A stretch of 64,000 bases of DNA from Propionibacteriaceae bacterium ZF39 (GCA_039565995.1 CP154795.1:3162001-3226000), one strand, 5' to 3'; numbered from the stretch's first letter, positions 24,960-35,380 are shown. Numbers and translations are program-made. Notes: a model not told the origin generated them from the letters alone.

Positions 24960-26752
24960 CCACCCCGAGGCCGACGGGATCGCTCGGGGACGAGCTGAGC
25001 AACCTCGGCATCGGCCTCCTCATCGGCGCCGCGATCCTCGCCGCCATCCTCCGCGGCGCCGGCTCGGTCGCCGCGTGGATCACCGGGACCGGGCAACCCG
25101 CCGGCGGAGTCGAGGCCGGGTTGGGCGTGCTGCTCAACCCCGGCGACCCGGCGGCCGCGCTCGGCGCACCCGGTCTGAACGTCGTGGCGTACTGGATCAC
25201 CGCCGCCGTCCTCATCCTCGCCGCCGCTGGCGCAGGGTGCTGGGGGTGGCGGTTCTTCCGCGAGCACGGCCGACAGGTCAAGAACGACCCCTACCGCATC
25301 CCCGGTATCGCCACCCGCACCGAGGTCACCAAGGCCGCCTCCGAGACCGCGCTGCTGCGCCGGGCCGGGCACCTGCGACCCTCGCTCCACAAGCCGACAC
25401 CGGAGGACGTCGGCTACCGGATCGGCCAGTCGCGCGGCAAGAGCGTGTGGGCATCGGTGGAGGACAGCATCCTGCTGATCGGCCCGCCCCGGTCCGGGAA
25501 GGGCGCCCACATCGTCATCAACACCATCCTCGACGCACCCGGCGCAGTCGTCACCACCTCGACCCGGCCGGACAACCTCACCGCGACTCTCCGCGCCCGC
25601 GAGCGCATCGGCCCGGTCGCCGTGTTCGACCCACAGCACCTCGCCGAAGGCATCCCCGCAGGCCTCAGATGGTCACCCATCCGCGGGTGCGAGGACCCGC
25701 TGACCGCGATGATCCGCGCCACCGGACTCGCCGCCGGCACCGGCCTGTCCGCAGGCGGAGTCGAAGGCGGCGGGTTCTGGGAAGGCAAGACCCGCACCGC
25801 CCTCCAAGCCCTGCTCCACGCCGCTGCCCTCGACCGTCGCCCACCGGGTGAACTGTTCCGGTGGACCCTCGACCCATCCGCCGCCGCGGACGCAGTCGCG
25901 ATCCTGACAGCGAACCCACGAGCGGCTGTCGGGTGGGCGGAGTCGCTACAGGCGATGATCGACTCCGACCCGAGAACCCGCGACTCCATCTGGCAAGGCG
26001 TCTCCCTCGCCCTCGCCGCCCTGGCGGACCCGCGCGTGCTCGACGCCGTGTCGCCGCGCGAAGGCGAGAACTTCGACCCCGAAGCCTTTCTCCGTGCCCG
26101 CGGAACGCTCTACCTGCTGGCGACCGGCGCCGGCGCCAACAACAGCGCGGCGTTGGTGGCGGCGTTCGTGGAAGACGTCGTGGAAGCCGCCCGCCGCATC
26201 GCCGCCGGAAGCCCCGGCGCGAGGCTCGACCCGCCCTTGCTGCTCGCCCTCGATGAGGTCGGCAACCTCGCCCCCTTACCGTCACTGCCCACGCTCATGG
26301 CCGAAGGCGGCGGCACCGGGATCACGACCATGCCCGTACTCCAAAGCCTCGCTCAGGCGCGGGAGAAATGGTCGGAGAACGCCGCCGGCGCGATCTGGGA
26401 CGCCTCCATCGTCAAGATCATCCTCGGCGGCGCTTCCAACAGCCGCGACCTGCACGACCTGACCACGCTCATCGGCGAGCGCGACGAGGTGACCGACTCC
26501 ACCACGGTCGGAGACCACGGCTCCCGCTCCGCGCAACGCTCCATCCGGCGCGTCCCGATCATGCCGCCCGACACGATCAGGACGTTGCCGTTCGGGACTG
26601 CGCTCGTGCTGCTGCGCTCCGCGCCGCCCATAGTCACGAGGATGCGGACCTGGCTCGACCGGCCGGATGCGAAGGAACTGCGGGCCGACCGGGCCGGCAT
26701 CGAGGCGCTGCTGCAACGCCGTCCGCTGGAGGAGCCGGGCGCACCTGCCTGA
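24956..26752 (+). CDS. Type IV coupling protein (VirD4/TraG family)
   Basis: 598 residues. Two N-terminal transmembrane segments (about 18-42 and 82-102) precede the ATPase domain with Walker A IGPPRSGKGAHIV (about 175-187) and Walker B LLLALDEVGNLAPL (about 426-439). This pump links the relaxosome to the channel. The final gene of the T4SS set; a strong hairpin follows 5 bp after the stop, before ssb. Confidence 0.94.
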   Translation: MTTPRPTGSLGDELSNLGIGLLIGAAILAAILRGAGSVAAWITGTGQPAGGVEAGLGVLLNPGDPAAALGAPGLNVVAYWITAAVLILAAAGAGCWGWRFFREHGRQVKNDPYRIPGIATRTEVTKAASETALLRRAGHLRPSLHKPTPEDVGYRIGQSRGKSVWASVEDSILLIGPPRSGKGAHIVINTILDAPGAVVTTSTRPDNLTATLRARERIGPVAVFDPQHLAEGIPAGLRWSPIRGCEDPLTAMIRATGLAAGTGLSAGGVEGGGFWEGKTRTALQALLHAAALDRRPPGELFRWTLDPSAAADAVAILTANPRAAVGWAESLQAMIDSDPRTRDSIWQGVSLALAALADPRVLDAVSPREGENFDPEAFLRARGTLYLLATGAGANNSAALVAAFVEDVVEAARRIAAGSPGARLDPPLLLALDEVGNLAPLPSLPTLMAEGGGTGITTMPVLQSLAQAREKWSENAAGAIWDASIVKIILGGASNSRDLHDLTTLIGERDEVTDSTTVGDHGSRSAQRSIRRVPIMPPDTIRTLPFGTALVLLRSAPPIVTRMRTWLDRPDAKELRADRAGIEALLQRRPLEEPGAPA

Positions 26753-26757
26753 CACAA

Positions 26758-26783
26758 GGGCGGCCCCGGCTGTGGGGCCGCCC
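26758..26783 (+). terminator. Hairpin between virD4 and ssb
   Basis: Perfect 10-bp stem GGGCGGCCCC/GGGGCCGCCC with a 6-base loop, 5 bp after the virD4 stop. There is no U-tract, so it may only attenuate read-through or stabilise the upstream mRNA end. Confidence 0.6.
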
Positions 26784-26810
26784 GTCGATGTCAGAAATGA
26801 GGACAGTCCG

Positions 26811-27266
26811 ATGGCTCTCCACACGCAGGAATCCCTCTCCGGGTTTATCGCCTCCGACCCGCAGCTCACCTACACCGAGCGCGGCGACGCGCGCCTGTAC
26901 GTCAAGATCGGCCAGGAACACTACCGCCGTGAGGAGGACGGGTCGTTCACGCAGACCGAGACGACCTTCCACGACCTCGTCGCGTTCAAGAAGACCGCCG
27001 AACGCGCGCACGACCGCCTCGCCAAGGGCGACAAGTTCGTCGCAGAGGGCTACGTCCGCGAGTACGACCACACCACGCCGGACGGCGAAGTCGTCAAAGC
27101 CGAGGAGTTCGTGGCGAAGAAGCTCGGCCACGACCTCGCCCGCACCCGCTACGAGGTCAAGCGGACCCGCCGCCAGCCCGCCGTCACGCGAGAAGCCGCG
27201 GGGCAGTCCGTCGATGCCGAGGCGCGCCGCGAGGCCCGCAACGCCGCACCGGCGCTCGGACTCTGA
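26811..27266 (+). CDS. ssb: Single-stranded DNA-binding protein
   Basis: 151 residues from ATG 26811 with GAGGAC upstream. OB-fold core: an N-terminal strand (LSGFIASDPQLTYTERGDAR), then TTFHDLVAFKKTAERAHDRL, KGDKFVAEGYVREYDH and VAKKLGHDLARTRYEV. The C-terminal acidic tip of chromosomal SSB (DDDIPF) is missing; the tail ends in APALGL. So it coats DNA but probably does not recruit the host SSB partners in the normal way. Fits ICE single-strand processing with prim-pol and relaxase. Confidence 0.9.
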   Translation: MALHTQESLSGFIASDPQLTYTERGDARLYVKIGQEHYRREEDGSFTQTETTFHDLVAFKKTAERAHDRLAKGDKFVAEGYVREYDHTTPDGEVVKAEEFVAKKLGHDLARTRYEVKRTRRQPAVTREAAGQSVDAEARREARNAAPALGL

Positions 27267-27278
27267 CCGGCGGTGACC

Positions 27279-27863
27279 ATGATGAACGAGAACGACAGCG
27301 ACGCGCCGGACCTGGGTGACGAGCCCGACCTCGATGAGGCGCCCGAGGAGTTCGAGGGGTCGTTGCTGCCCGAGCCGCCGCACCCTATCAACTGGAACCT
27401 CCTGACGAGCGAGGAAGCCGAGGCCGAGTGGCTGGAGCTGAATAAGTGGGTCAACTGGCTCCGCACGACATATGGTCTGCCCGCATCGGTGGTGCCGCCG
27501 TTCTGGCACCGCCACCCCGAGCTCGTCTGGGAGCTCTCGGCCCTGCACCTGCACTGGCTGGCCGCCTACGACAGCGAGCAGAACGCCTCCGCGCCGCTGG
27601 GCTGGCACCGCGACTTCGCCGACGCCAGACAGCGGCTCAGGGATTGGGTCGCCGCCTGCGGCACCCGCCTCGACCGAGACCGCCCCACCCGGCAGACCGT
27701 CTGGCCCGGCGAGGACCCGGCAGAGCCCGTCGAGGACCGGATCATCGCCAACCGCGACGAGGACTTCGTGCAGTTCGTCCTCGATGACGTCGCCGCCCGC
27801 AAGCAGGCCGAGGACGAGTTCTACGCCGGCCTCGACCCTGCCACTGGGGAGTTGCGCGACTGA
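27279..27863 (+). CDS. Hypothetical acidic ICE protein
   Basis: 194 residues (start ATG 27279; GTG 27273 or ATG 27282 are alternatives). Strongly acidic N-terminus, then a Trp-rich helical region (EAEWLELNKWVNWLRTTYGL; PFWHRHPELVWELSALHLHW) that looks like a DUF4913-type protein common on actinobacterial plasmids, an identification I hold only loosely. Shares a 1-bp TGATG overlap with the next small gene. Confidence 0.72.
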   Translation: MMNENDSDAPDLGDEPDLDEAPEEFEGSLLPEPPHPINWNLLTSEEAEAEWLELNKWVNWLRTTYGLPASVVPPFWHRHPELVWELSALHLHWLAAYDSEQNASAPLGWHRDFADARQRLRDWVAACGTRLDRDRPTRQTVWPGEDPAEPVEDRIIANRDEDFVQFVLDDVAARKQAEDEFYAGLDPATGELRD

Positions 27864-28081
27864 TGGGCACCTACGTCAAGAAGACCGACCGGCGCCGCTA
27901 TGAGGACCGTTCATTCTCCGTACGCGCGGTACATCGCGAGGACGCCGACTTGCACAAGCTCGCCGAGGTTCTGATCCGGCTGACCTTGCAGGAGACCGGC
28001 CGATCGCGCGCCGAGCGTCGCGCCGCCGCAATACCGGAGACCTACCGTCCGGCAATGGTCGCCGACCAGGCATCCGGGTAG
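27863..28081 (+). CDS. Small basic hypothetical ICE protein
   Basis: 72 residues, coupled to the preceding gene by TGATG. Basic N-terminus (KKTDRRRYEDRSFSVRAVHR) followed by a helix and an Arg-rich segment (RSRAERRAAA). No family recognised; compact charged proteins at this position often act as regulators or excision factors, but no HTH is evident. Confidence 0.65.
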   Translation: MGTYVKKTDRRRYEDRSFSVRAVHREDADLHKLAEVLIRLTLQETGRSRAERRAAAIPETYRPAMVADQASG

Positions 28082-28263
28082 AATCGAGCACAAGCAAGCC
28101 TCGCGTCGACGTGGTGTTGTGGTCCCAAACCCCGCTCCGGCGGGCAACGTTTACGTGGCCGTTCCGGCCTAGTCCTAGAGCTTTCGGGCTTCCTCTCACG
28201 ATCAGCACCCCTCGGGCGTTCAGCCCGAGCGCGAGGGCCGAGATTTCGTGAGAGCAGGCCCCC
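28082..28263 (+). promoter_or_regulatory. Structured leader of the serine recombinase gene
   Basis: A 182-base non-coding leader. An outer 9-bp stem, CTCTCACGA (28193-28201) with TCGTGAGAG (28246-28254), encloses a 7-bp hairpin CTCGGGC/GCCCGAG (28211-28229). The GAGAG segment closest to the ATG is part of the outer stem, so ribosome access may be controlled. No known riboswitch class is recognised. Promoter boxes are not obvious. Confidence 0.5.
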
Positions 28264-29967
28264 ATGAGTACCACGTCCGCGCGCACTCCAGACCCGGTGC
28301 GCAGTCTCATCGAACCGCCCCAGGGCACCGCACTCGCGGTGTCCTACCTGCGCGTCTCCACCAAGGAGCAAGCCGAGAAGGGCGGCACCGATGAAGGCTT
28401 CTCCATTCCCGCCCAGCGCGAGGCCAACCGCCGCAAGGCCGAACAGCTCGGCGCGGTCATCGTGAAGGAGTTCATCGACGCGGGCGAGTCCGCCCGCAAG
28501 GCCGACCGGCCCGAGCTGATGCGGATGATCCAGTACGTCAAGCGCAACCGTGTCGCGTACTGCATCGTCCACAAGGTCGACCGGCTCGCCCGCAACCGCG
28601 CCGACGACGTAACGATCCACCTCGCCTTGCAGGAGGCCGGGGTCATGCTCGTCTCCGCGACCGAGAACATTGACGAGACCCCCAGCGGGATGCTGCTGCA
28701 CGGCATCATGTCCACGATCGCGGAGTTCTACTCCCGCAATCTCGCCACCGAGGTCATCAAGGGCATGACGCAGAAAGCCGCCACCGGCGGCACGGTCGGC
28801 AAGGCACCGATCGGCTACCTCAACATCCGTTCCCGCGACGAGCTCGGCCGCGAAGTTCGCACGGTGCAGCTCGACCCCGACCGGGCACCGCTGATTGAGT
28901 GGGCATACAAGGCATACGCCTCCGGGAACTGGACCGTCAGCCAGATCCACGACGAGCTGACGTCGCGAGGGCTGGTCAGTCTTCCCACCCCGAAGCGGCC
29001 CTCGAAACCGCTCGCTGTGTCCTCGGTACACCGAATGCTGACGAACCCGTACTACAAGGGCGACGTGATCTACCGCGGCGTCGCCTACAAGGGTGCGCAC
29101 CAGCCGCTCGTCCCGGCCGAGGTCTGGTACCAGGTGCAGTCCGTCCTCACCGCGCACAAGAGCGCATCCGAGGCAACCCAGGTGCACGACCACTACCTGA
29201 AAGGCACCGTCTACTGCGGGGCCTGCGGGTCCCGCCTCATCGTGTCAAACGCGAAGAACCGACACGGCAACGTCTACCCCTACTTCGTCTGCTCAGGGCG
29301 GCACTCCAAGCGGACCGACTGCACGAGGCAGGCCATCCTCATCGAGGACGTCGAGCACTTGATCGAGAACTACTACCAGCGCGTGCAACTCACCCCCGCC
29401 CGACGCGAAGCTCTGGCCGGGATGCTGCACCACGAGTTCGACCGGCTGATGTCCGCCGAAGCCGACGAACTCGCCCAGCTCACCGCGAACCGCGACCGCC
29501 TGGAGCACGAGCAAGACCGGCTCATGCAGGCCCACTACGCCGACGCGATCCCGCTCGCCGTCCTCAAACGGGAACAAGACCGCATCGCCGGAGAACTCGA
29601 CCAGGTGAACCGCCGCCTCGACGCCCACCACGGCGAGTACACCGACGCCCGCGCGCACCTGGACGACGCCCTGAACCTGTTGGAGAACTGCGCCGACATC
29701 TACGCCCGCTGCGACGACGCCAACCGGCGCCTGTGCAACCAGGCCTTCTTCACCAAGGTCTACATCGAGGAGGACGACGAACTGCGCGTCGAGAACAACC
29801 GGCCCTTCGAGATGCTGCTCGACCCCGAGGTCAACGCCGACGCGCTCACCTGGGCAGAGAACGCCGACAAGGCCCGAACCCCAGCCCTTGATTCCTCGGG
29901 CCAAGGTTCGAGCCTTGTGCGTTGGGTGCCCTCGATGGGATTCGAACCCACACTGGAGCGGGTTTAA
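28264..29967 (+). CDS. Large serine recombinase (ICE integrase)
   Basis: 567 residues. Resolvase domain: YLRVSTKEQ with catalytic Ser32, SIPAQREANRRKAEQLG, and KVDRLARNRADD. The recombinase domain spans about 175-300 (GKAPIGYLN; TNPYYKGDVIYRG), a zinc ribbon about 315-355 (YCGACGSRL; CSGRHSKRTDC), and a coiled coil about 385-470. The last ~13 residues (WVPSMGFEPTLERV) are not protein-family sequence: they are the antisense translation of the tRNA gene in which the element sits, so stop codon and C-terminus come from the attachment site. Likely integrates and excises the ICE. Confidence 0.95.
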   Translation: MSTTSARTPDPVRSLIEPPQGTALAVSYLRVSTKEQAEKGGTDEGFSIPAQREANRRKAEQLGAVIVKEFIDAGESARKADRPELMRMIQYVKRNRVAYCIVHKVDRLARNRADDVTIHLALQEAGVMLVSATENIDETPSGMLLHGIMSTIAEFYSRNLATEVIKGMTQKAATGGTVGKAPIGYLNIRSRDELGREVRTVQLDPDRAPLIEWAYKAYASGNWTVSQIHDELTSRGLVSLPTPKRPSKPLAVSSVHRMLTNPYYKGDVIYRGVAYKGAHQPLVPAEVWYQVQSVLTAHKSASEATQVHDHYLKGTVYCGACGSRLIVSNAKNRHGNVYPYFVCSGRHSKRTDCTRQAILIEDVEHLIENYYQRVQLTPARREALAGMLHHEFDRLMSAEADELAQLTANRDRLEHEQDRLMQAHYADAIPLAVLKREQDRIAGELDQVNRRLDAHHGEYTDARAHLDDALNLLENCADIYARCDDANRRLCNQAFFTKVYIEEDDELRVENNRPFEMLLDPEVNADALTWAENADKARTPALDSSGQGSSLVRWVPSMGFEPTLERV

Positions 29968-29999
29968 GCCGCCTGCCTCTGCCGTTGGGCTACGAGGGC
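29927..29999 (-). tRNA. Type I tRNA with anticodon UAA, ICE attachment locus
   Basis: 73-nt cloverleaf: acceptor GCCCTCG/CGAGGGC with discriminator A, D arm GCC/GGC with AACGGCAG, anticodon stem GGCGG/CCGCT around loop CTTAAAC, 5-nt variable loop, T arm GTGGG-TTCGAAT-CCCAT. Encoded 3' end reads ACCCA rather than ACCA. The anticodon position gives UAA, which decodes the Leu codon UUA, yet Leu tRNAs normally have a long variable arm that is absent here. The serine recombinase gene ends inside it on the other strand, so this is attR (or attL) of the ICE. Confidence 0.85.
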
Positions 30000-30012
30000 G
30001 TGCCGGGACAAC

Positions 30013-30264
30013 CTATTTTGCCCGGCGCGGATCCTCCTCGGTCAACACGGGTGGCGCGTCCAGGGCTCGGCGCGGATCCTCGTCGGTCGACTCGGTGGAC
30101 TCGGTCGATTCAGTCGACTCAGTCCGCTCGGGCGGGAAGTCGGCGGATTCCGATGCGCCCCGCTTCAACTTCTGGATCTCGATCAGCTTGCGAATGACCA
30201 TGACCACGGACAGCACGAAGACGCCCGCGGGCACCGCCAGCAGCGCGACCTGCCATCCCTCCAT
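30013..30264 (-). CDS. Small single-pass membrane protein with TES repeats
   Basis: 83 residues. One N-terminal transmembrane helix (about 4-25), then a basic stretch (RKLIEIQKLKRG) and an acidic tail with four TES units (TESTESTESTESTDED). First chromosomal gene right of the ICE and 13 bp upstream of the tRNA, so it may share a transcript with it. The 9-bp-like repeat unit (GACTCGGTx) can change copy number by slippage. No known family. Confidence 0.72.
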   Translation of the reverse strand: MEGWQVALLAVPAGVFVLSVVMVIRKLIEIQKLKRGASESADFPPERTESTESTESTESTDEDPRRALDAPPVLTEEDPRRAK

Positions 30265-30326
30265 CGGCCACCCCTTTCGCCATGCCGGCCGCGCATCCCG
30301 GATGCCGGTGATTTGCAGCGTAGTAG

Positions 30327-31244
30327 CTAACGCTCCAGCAAGCCGATAACGATTCCGTCGAGAATGTCCGTCTCGCTGACGATGCAGGGCACGTCCCCGA
30401 CCAGGTTCTGAATCCGGTGGCAGATCAGGGCCCCAGCGGCGATGACCTGCGCCCGCAACGGCGGCATCAGCTCGCTGACAAGCTCCGCCGACCGAGAAGC
30501 CGCCAATCGATCCGCCAGCGCCGCAAGCGAGTCGCCGGTGAGTTCCGCTCCCTGGACGCGGGCGGAGTCATAGTGGTCGAGTCCGAGCTGGAGAGCGGCC
30601 AGGGTGGTCGCCGTTCCGCCGACCGCCACCCAGCTCCGCACTCCGGCCAACACTTCCGACATCGACGACAACTGAGCATCGACGAAGGCAGTCGCCCGCG
30701 CAACGTCCTCCGTCGACGGCGGATCGGACGACCAGAACCGCTCGGTGAGGCGTACCGATCCGATATCCAGCGACACCGCCAACTCGATCCGACCGGCCGT
30801 GCCCACCACCAGTTCTGTCGAGCCCCCACCGACATCGGTGATGAGGACGGGATCGTCGGGTTCGGGTACGCCGGCCAGGGCGCCCGTGAAGCTGAGCGCG
30901 GCCTCCTCGGTCCCGTCGATGATCTCGGCGGGTAGGCCCAATCGCGCGCTCACCGCCGCCAGGAACTCATCGGCGTTGGAGACATCGCGTGCGGCCGACG
31001 TGGCGACGAAGCGTACGCCCTGCACTCCGGCGCCGCGGATGCGGTCAGCACACTCGTCGAGGGCCGCGAGCGTACGCTCCACCGCGGCCGGGGCGAACCG
31101 GCCGGTGGCATCCACGCCCTCACCGAGGCGTACCAAGCGCAACTCGCGCTCGAGCGGTTCGAGCACTCCGTCTCCACGCTGCTCGGCGATCAGCCAGCGC
31201 AGGGCGTTGGTGCCGCAATCGACGGCGGCGAAGCGCCGGTTCAT
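30327..31244 (-). CDS. ppx: Exopolyphosphatase / guanosine pentaphosphate phosphohydrolase, Ppx/GppA family
   Basis: 305 residues from ATG 31244, which overlaps the DUF501 stop (ATGA). The actin-like ATPase fold motifs are present: AAVDCGTNALRWLI at the N-terminus, ATSAARDVSNADEFL, and DVGGGSTELVVG (about 140-151). Shorter than E. coli Ppx (about 500 residues) and like the actinobacterial single-domain Ppx1 type. It hydrolyses polyphosphate or pppGpp. Conserved neighbour of DUF501 and ftsB/eno in actinobacteria. Confidence 0.92.
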   Translation of the reverse strand: MNRRFAAVDCGTNALRWLIAEQRGDGVLEPLERELRLVRLGEGVDATGRFAPAAVERTLAALDECADRIRGAGVQGVRFVATSAARDVSNADEFLAAVSARLGLPAEIIDGTEEAALSFTGALAGVPEPDDPVLITDVGGGSTELVVGTAGRIELAVSLDIGSVRLTERFWSSDPPSTEDVARATAFVDAQLSSMSEVLAGVRSWVAVGGTATTLAALQLGLDHYDSARVQGAELTGDSLAALADRLAASRSAELVSELMPPLRAQVIAAGALICHRIQNLVGDVPCIVSETDILDGIVIGLLER

Positions 31245-31741
31245 TCGTCGTCGGTCAGGCAGGGCCGCGACCAGAACTCGCCGAGGGCCTCGACGGCCTC
31301 GTCGCCCAGAGGGTTCACGCCGGGTCCGGCTGCCAGCGCGTGACCGACCAGCACGTGCAGGCACTTGACGCGCGTCGGCATACCGCCGGCACTGATGCCC
31401 GCGACCTCGGGCACATCGCCGAGCGTCGCGCGATCCGCGAGGTACGCCTCATGGGCCGCCTTATAGGCAGCGGCAAGCTCCTCGTCCTCGGCCAGCCGTT
31501 CGGTCATCTCCGCCATCACGCCCTGGGATTCCAGCGTCGAGCAGGCGGCCGTCGCGCGCGGGCAGGTCAGATAGTAGGTCGTGGGAAACGGAGTCCCATC
31601 GGGGAGCCGGGGTTCGGTGGCGACCACACCGGGCCGTCCGCAGGGGCAACGCCAGGCGATGCCCGCCACGCCGCGGGCCGGGCGCTGCAGTTGCGCGGCC
31701 AGAGTCTCGGCATCGCGATCGGACATCGGTTCGAGGTTCAT
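31241..31741 (-). CDS. DUF501 family protein
   Basis: 166 residues from ATG 31741; GTG 31747 is an alternative. The family's conserved cysteine pattern (WRCPCGRPGVV; YYLTCPRA; CLHVLVGHALA) and GMPTRVKCLH are present, suggesting metal binding. Soluble. Function unknown but the gene is fixed between ftsB/divIC and ppx in actinobacteria. Confidence 0.9.
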   Translation of the reverse strand: MNLEPMSDRDAETLAAQLQRPARGVAGIAWRCPCGRPGVVATEPRLPDGTPFPTTYYLTCPRATAACSTLESQGVMAEMTERLAEDEELAAAYKAAHEAYLADRATLGDVPEVAGISAGGMPTRVKCLHVLVGHALAAGPGVNPLGDEAVEALGEFWSRPCLTDDE

Positions 31742-31796
31742 GGACACGCCCCGAACCTACCGCGCCGGGCGGAGCCACCCGACTCAGCGGCCCGAC

Positions 31797-32531
31797 TCAG
31801 CGACGCGGCGTCGGGGTGGGCGTCGCGCCCGGCGTGGGGGACGGTGTCGCGGAGGGCGTCGGCGTCTTGGAACGGGTCGGCAGCGGGCTCGGTGTCCGCG
31901 TCGGGGTGGGAGTGCGCTTCGGCGTGGGCGACGCCGTCGGCGTGCGCGTCCCGTCGGTGATGGGCGGCCGTGGGCTGGGGGTCGCCTCGGGTACGCCCGG
32001 CACCGGCGCGGGCTCGTCCGCCGCCTGGAGCGACCCGAACACGCGCTCCCACCAGGTCGACGGCACCGGGGCGCCGACATCGATCTCCGGCCGTTGCAGT
32101 TGGGTGCCGATCGGCTTGCCGTCCGGGCCGATGACCCGATAGCCGGTCTCCCCCGGCATGACCCATCCGAGGCGATCCCGGGCCTGGGCGCGGACATAGT
32201 CGGGATCGTCCCAGCGGGCCAGATCGGCGTTCAGCTCGTCGATGCGCGCCTGGGAGCGTTCGATGGACGCGCGATTCTCGGCGTTCTCCTGCTCGGTGGC
32301 GATCCAGATCCGCAGGCTGGAGGCATAGGACATGACGAGGATGAGGACGACCACGATCAACGCCACGGCCCGGCGGGTGATCCCGGGGCGCTGCTTGGCC
32401 TGCGCCTCGACCGGCTCCGGGTCGCCGTGGTCGCGCACGGTGTGCACGGGCATGCGCCGGGACTCGGCCCGGCTGCGCGACGATCGGCCCGGGCCGGCTC
32501 CCGGGCGGTTCTTGCGGGGGGTGGTCGGCAT
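31797..32531 (-). CDS. FtsB/DivIC-type septum formation initiator protein
   Basis: 244 residues. A basic cytoplasmic N-terminus of about 50 residues, one transmembrane helix (AVALIVVVLILVMSYASSL, about 55-73), then a coiled coil (about 80-105) followed by DPDYVRAQARDRLGWVMPGE, the diagnostic DivIC C-terminal motif. An unusually long tail (about 165-244) of Pro/Thr/Ser repeats ends the protein on the outer face. Part of the divisome FtsQ-FtsL-FtsB complex. Lies directly downstream of eno as in most actinobacteria. Confidence 0.9.
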   Translation of the reverse strand: MPTTPRKNRPGAGPGRSSRSRAESRRMPVHTVRDHGDPEPVEAQAKQRPGITRRAVALIVVVLILVMSYASSLRIWIATEQENAENRASIERSQARIDELNADLARWDDPDYVRAQARDRLGWVMPGETGYRVIGPDGKPIGTQLQRPEIDVGAPVPSTWWERVFGSLQAADEPAPVPGVPEATPSPRPPITDGTRTPTASPTPKRTPTPTRTPSPLPTRSKTPTPSATPSPTPGATPTPTPRR

Positions 32532-32552
32532 CGCCGTTCATTGTAGGCGCGC

Positions 32553-32601
32553 GTCGGGGGCGGACCCCGGGAACACGCCGCCCCGGGGATCCGCCCCCGA
32601 C
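32553..32601 (-). terminator. Large hairpin between eno and ftsB/divIC
   Basis: A 12-bp stem GTCGGGGGCGGA/TCCGCCCCCGAC encloses a second 7-bp stem CCCCGGG/CCCGGGG, 15 bp after the enolase stop. No U-tract, typical of GC-rich actinobacterial terminators. It probably separates highly expressed eno from the division gene. Confidence 0.7.
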
Positions 32602-32616
32602 TTCAACAATCCGTGG

Positions 32617-34631
<2,015 letters not shown>

Positions 34632-34672
34632 CGTCGGGCCTCCGGGGCAGTCGGCGATTCTGCTTCAGTGGG

Positions 34673-35218
34673 TCACTGCGGCCCGCCGGCCGGCTGGGAC
34701 AGCGAGCCGTTGCGGATCAGCGGGGCGGCGCCGTTGTCGAGGAGCTCGACCGGCTCGAGGCCCGACATGCCATAGCGCGGATTGACCTTCACGGGGATGT
34801 CCGCGAACTCGGCAGCCACAACGGGAGCGCCGAGACGCTGGGCGAGCACCTGCACCTCGGCCTCACCGAAGGCGAGCTCCCGGGCGGCGGGGCTCTCCTC
34901 CACGATCGGCATCAGGTCGGACTCGGCCAGGGCCTGCTCGGTGAGCGCCTGCAGGGGCACCCCCTTCTCGCGGGCGATCTGCTCGGCTGCGGCGGCGCGC
35001 ATCTTCACATTGAGGACATACGACGGATGGGCCAGCCCGGGCGCCTGCTGTTTGATCGGGGCCGGCAGGTCACGGACGATCCTGTCGACCTCGGCCACGG
35101 TGATGCGCTGGTCGCCGACGGTGGCGGCGGTGCCGGGCGTACCCGCGCAGGCCGACAGTGAACCGACCAGGGCGATGGCACCGAGTCCTGCAGCGATCCG
35201 GGTCGTGAGCCGTGTCAT
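34673..35218 (-). CDS. Lipoprotein with SurA N-terminal-like domain
   Basis: 181 residues. A lipobox LSACAG (Cys at about 24) follows a hydrophobic signal peptide. Residues 28-150 (VGDQRITVAEVDRIVRDLPA and following helices) resemble the SurA/trigger-factor chaperone domain, without a parvulin domain. Conserved next to mfd and mazG in actinobacteria. Likely a membrane-anchored extracytoplasmic chaperone; the role is by family resemblance. Divergent from ndh with 162 bp between the two starts. Confidence 0.85.
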   Translation of the reverse strand: MTRLTTRIAAGLGAIALVGSLSACAGTPGTAATVGDQRITVAEVDRIVRDLPAPIKQQAPGLAHPSYVLNVKMRAAAAEQIAREKGVPLQALTEQALAESDLMPIVEESPAARELAFGEAEVQVLAQRLGAPVVAAEFADIPVKVNPRYGMSGLEPVELLDNGAAPLIRNGSLSQPAGGPQ

Positions 35219-35380
35219 TTGTCATCCCCAATTGGCGTCGGCGAGAGCTTCCGGCGTGATCCTAGCCGAGCTGCCCGGGTCGTGGACCATTGTGCTCGCT
35301 GCATAGACCCGGGCTCGGGGAGCCCAGTAATGTGCCAGATCTATGCAACTGCCAGGGTTCAATCAAAGGAGCCGGAACAC

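Noticed and set aside
29902-29917. T-arm-like GGTTCGAGCC looked at as a second tRNA
   Set aside because: No acceptor or anticodon arms around it; only a short palindrome.
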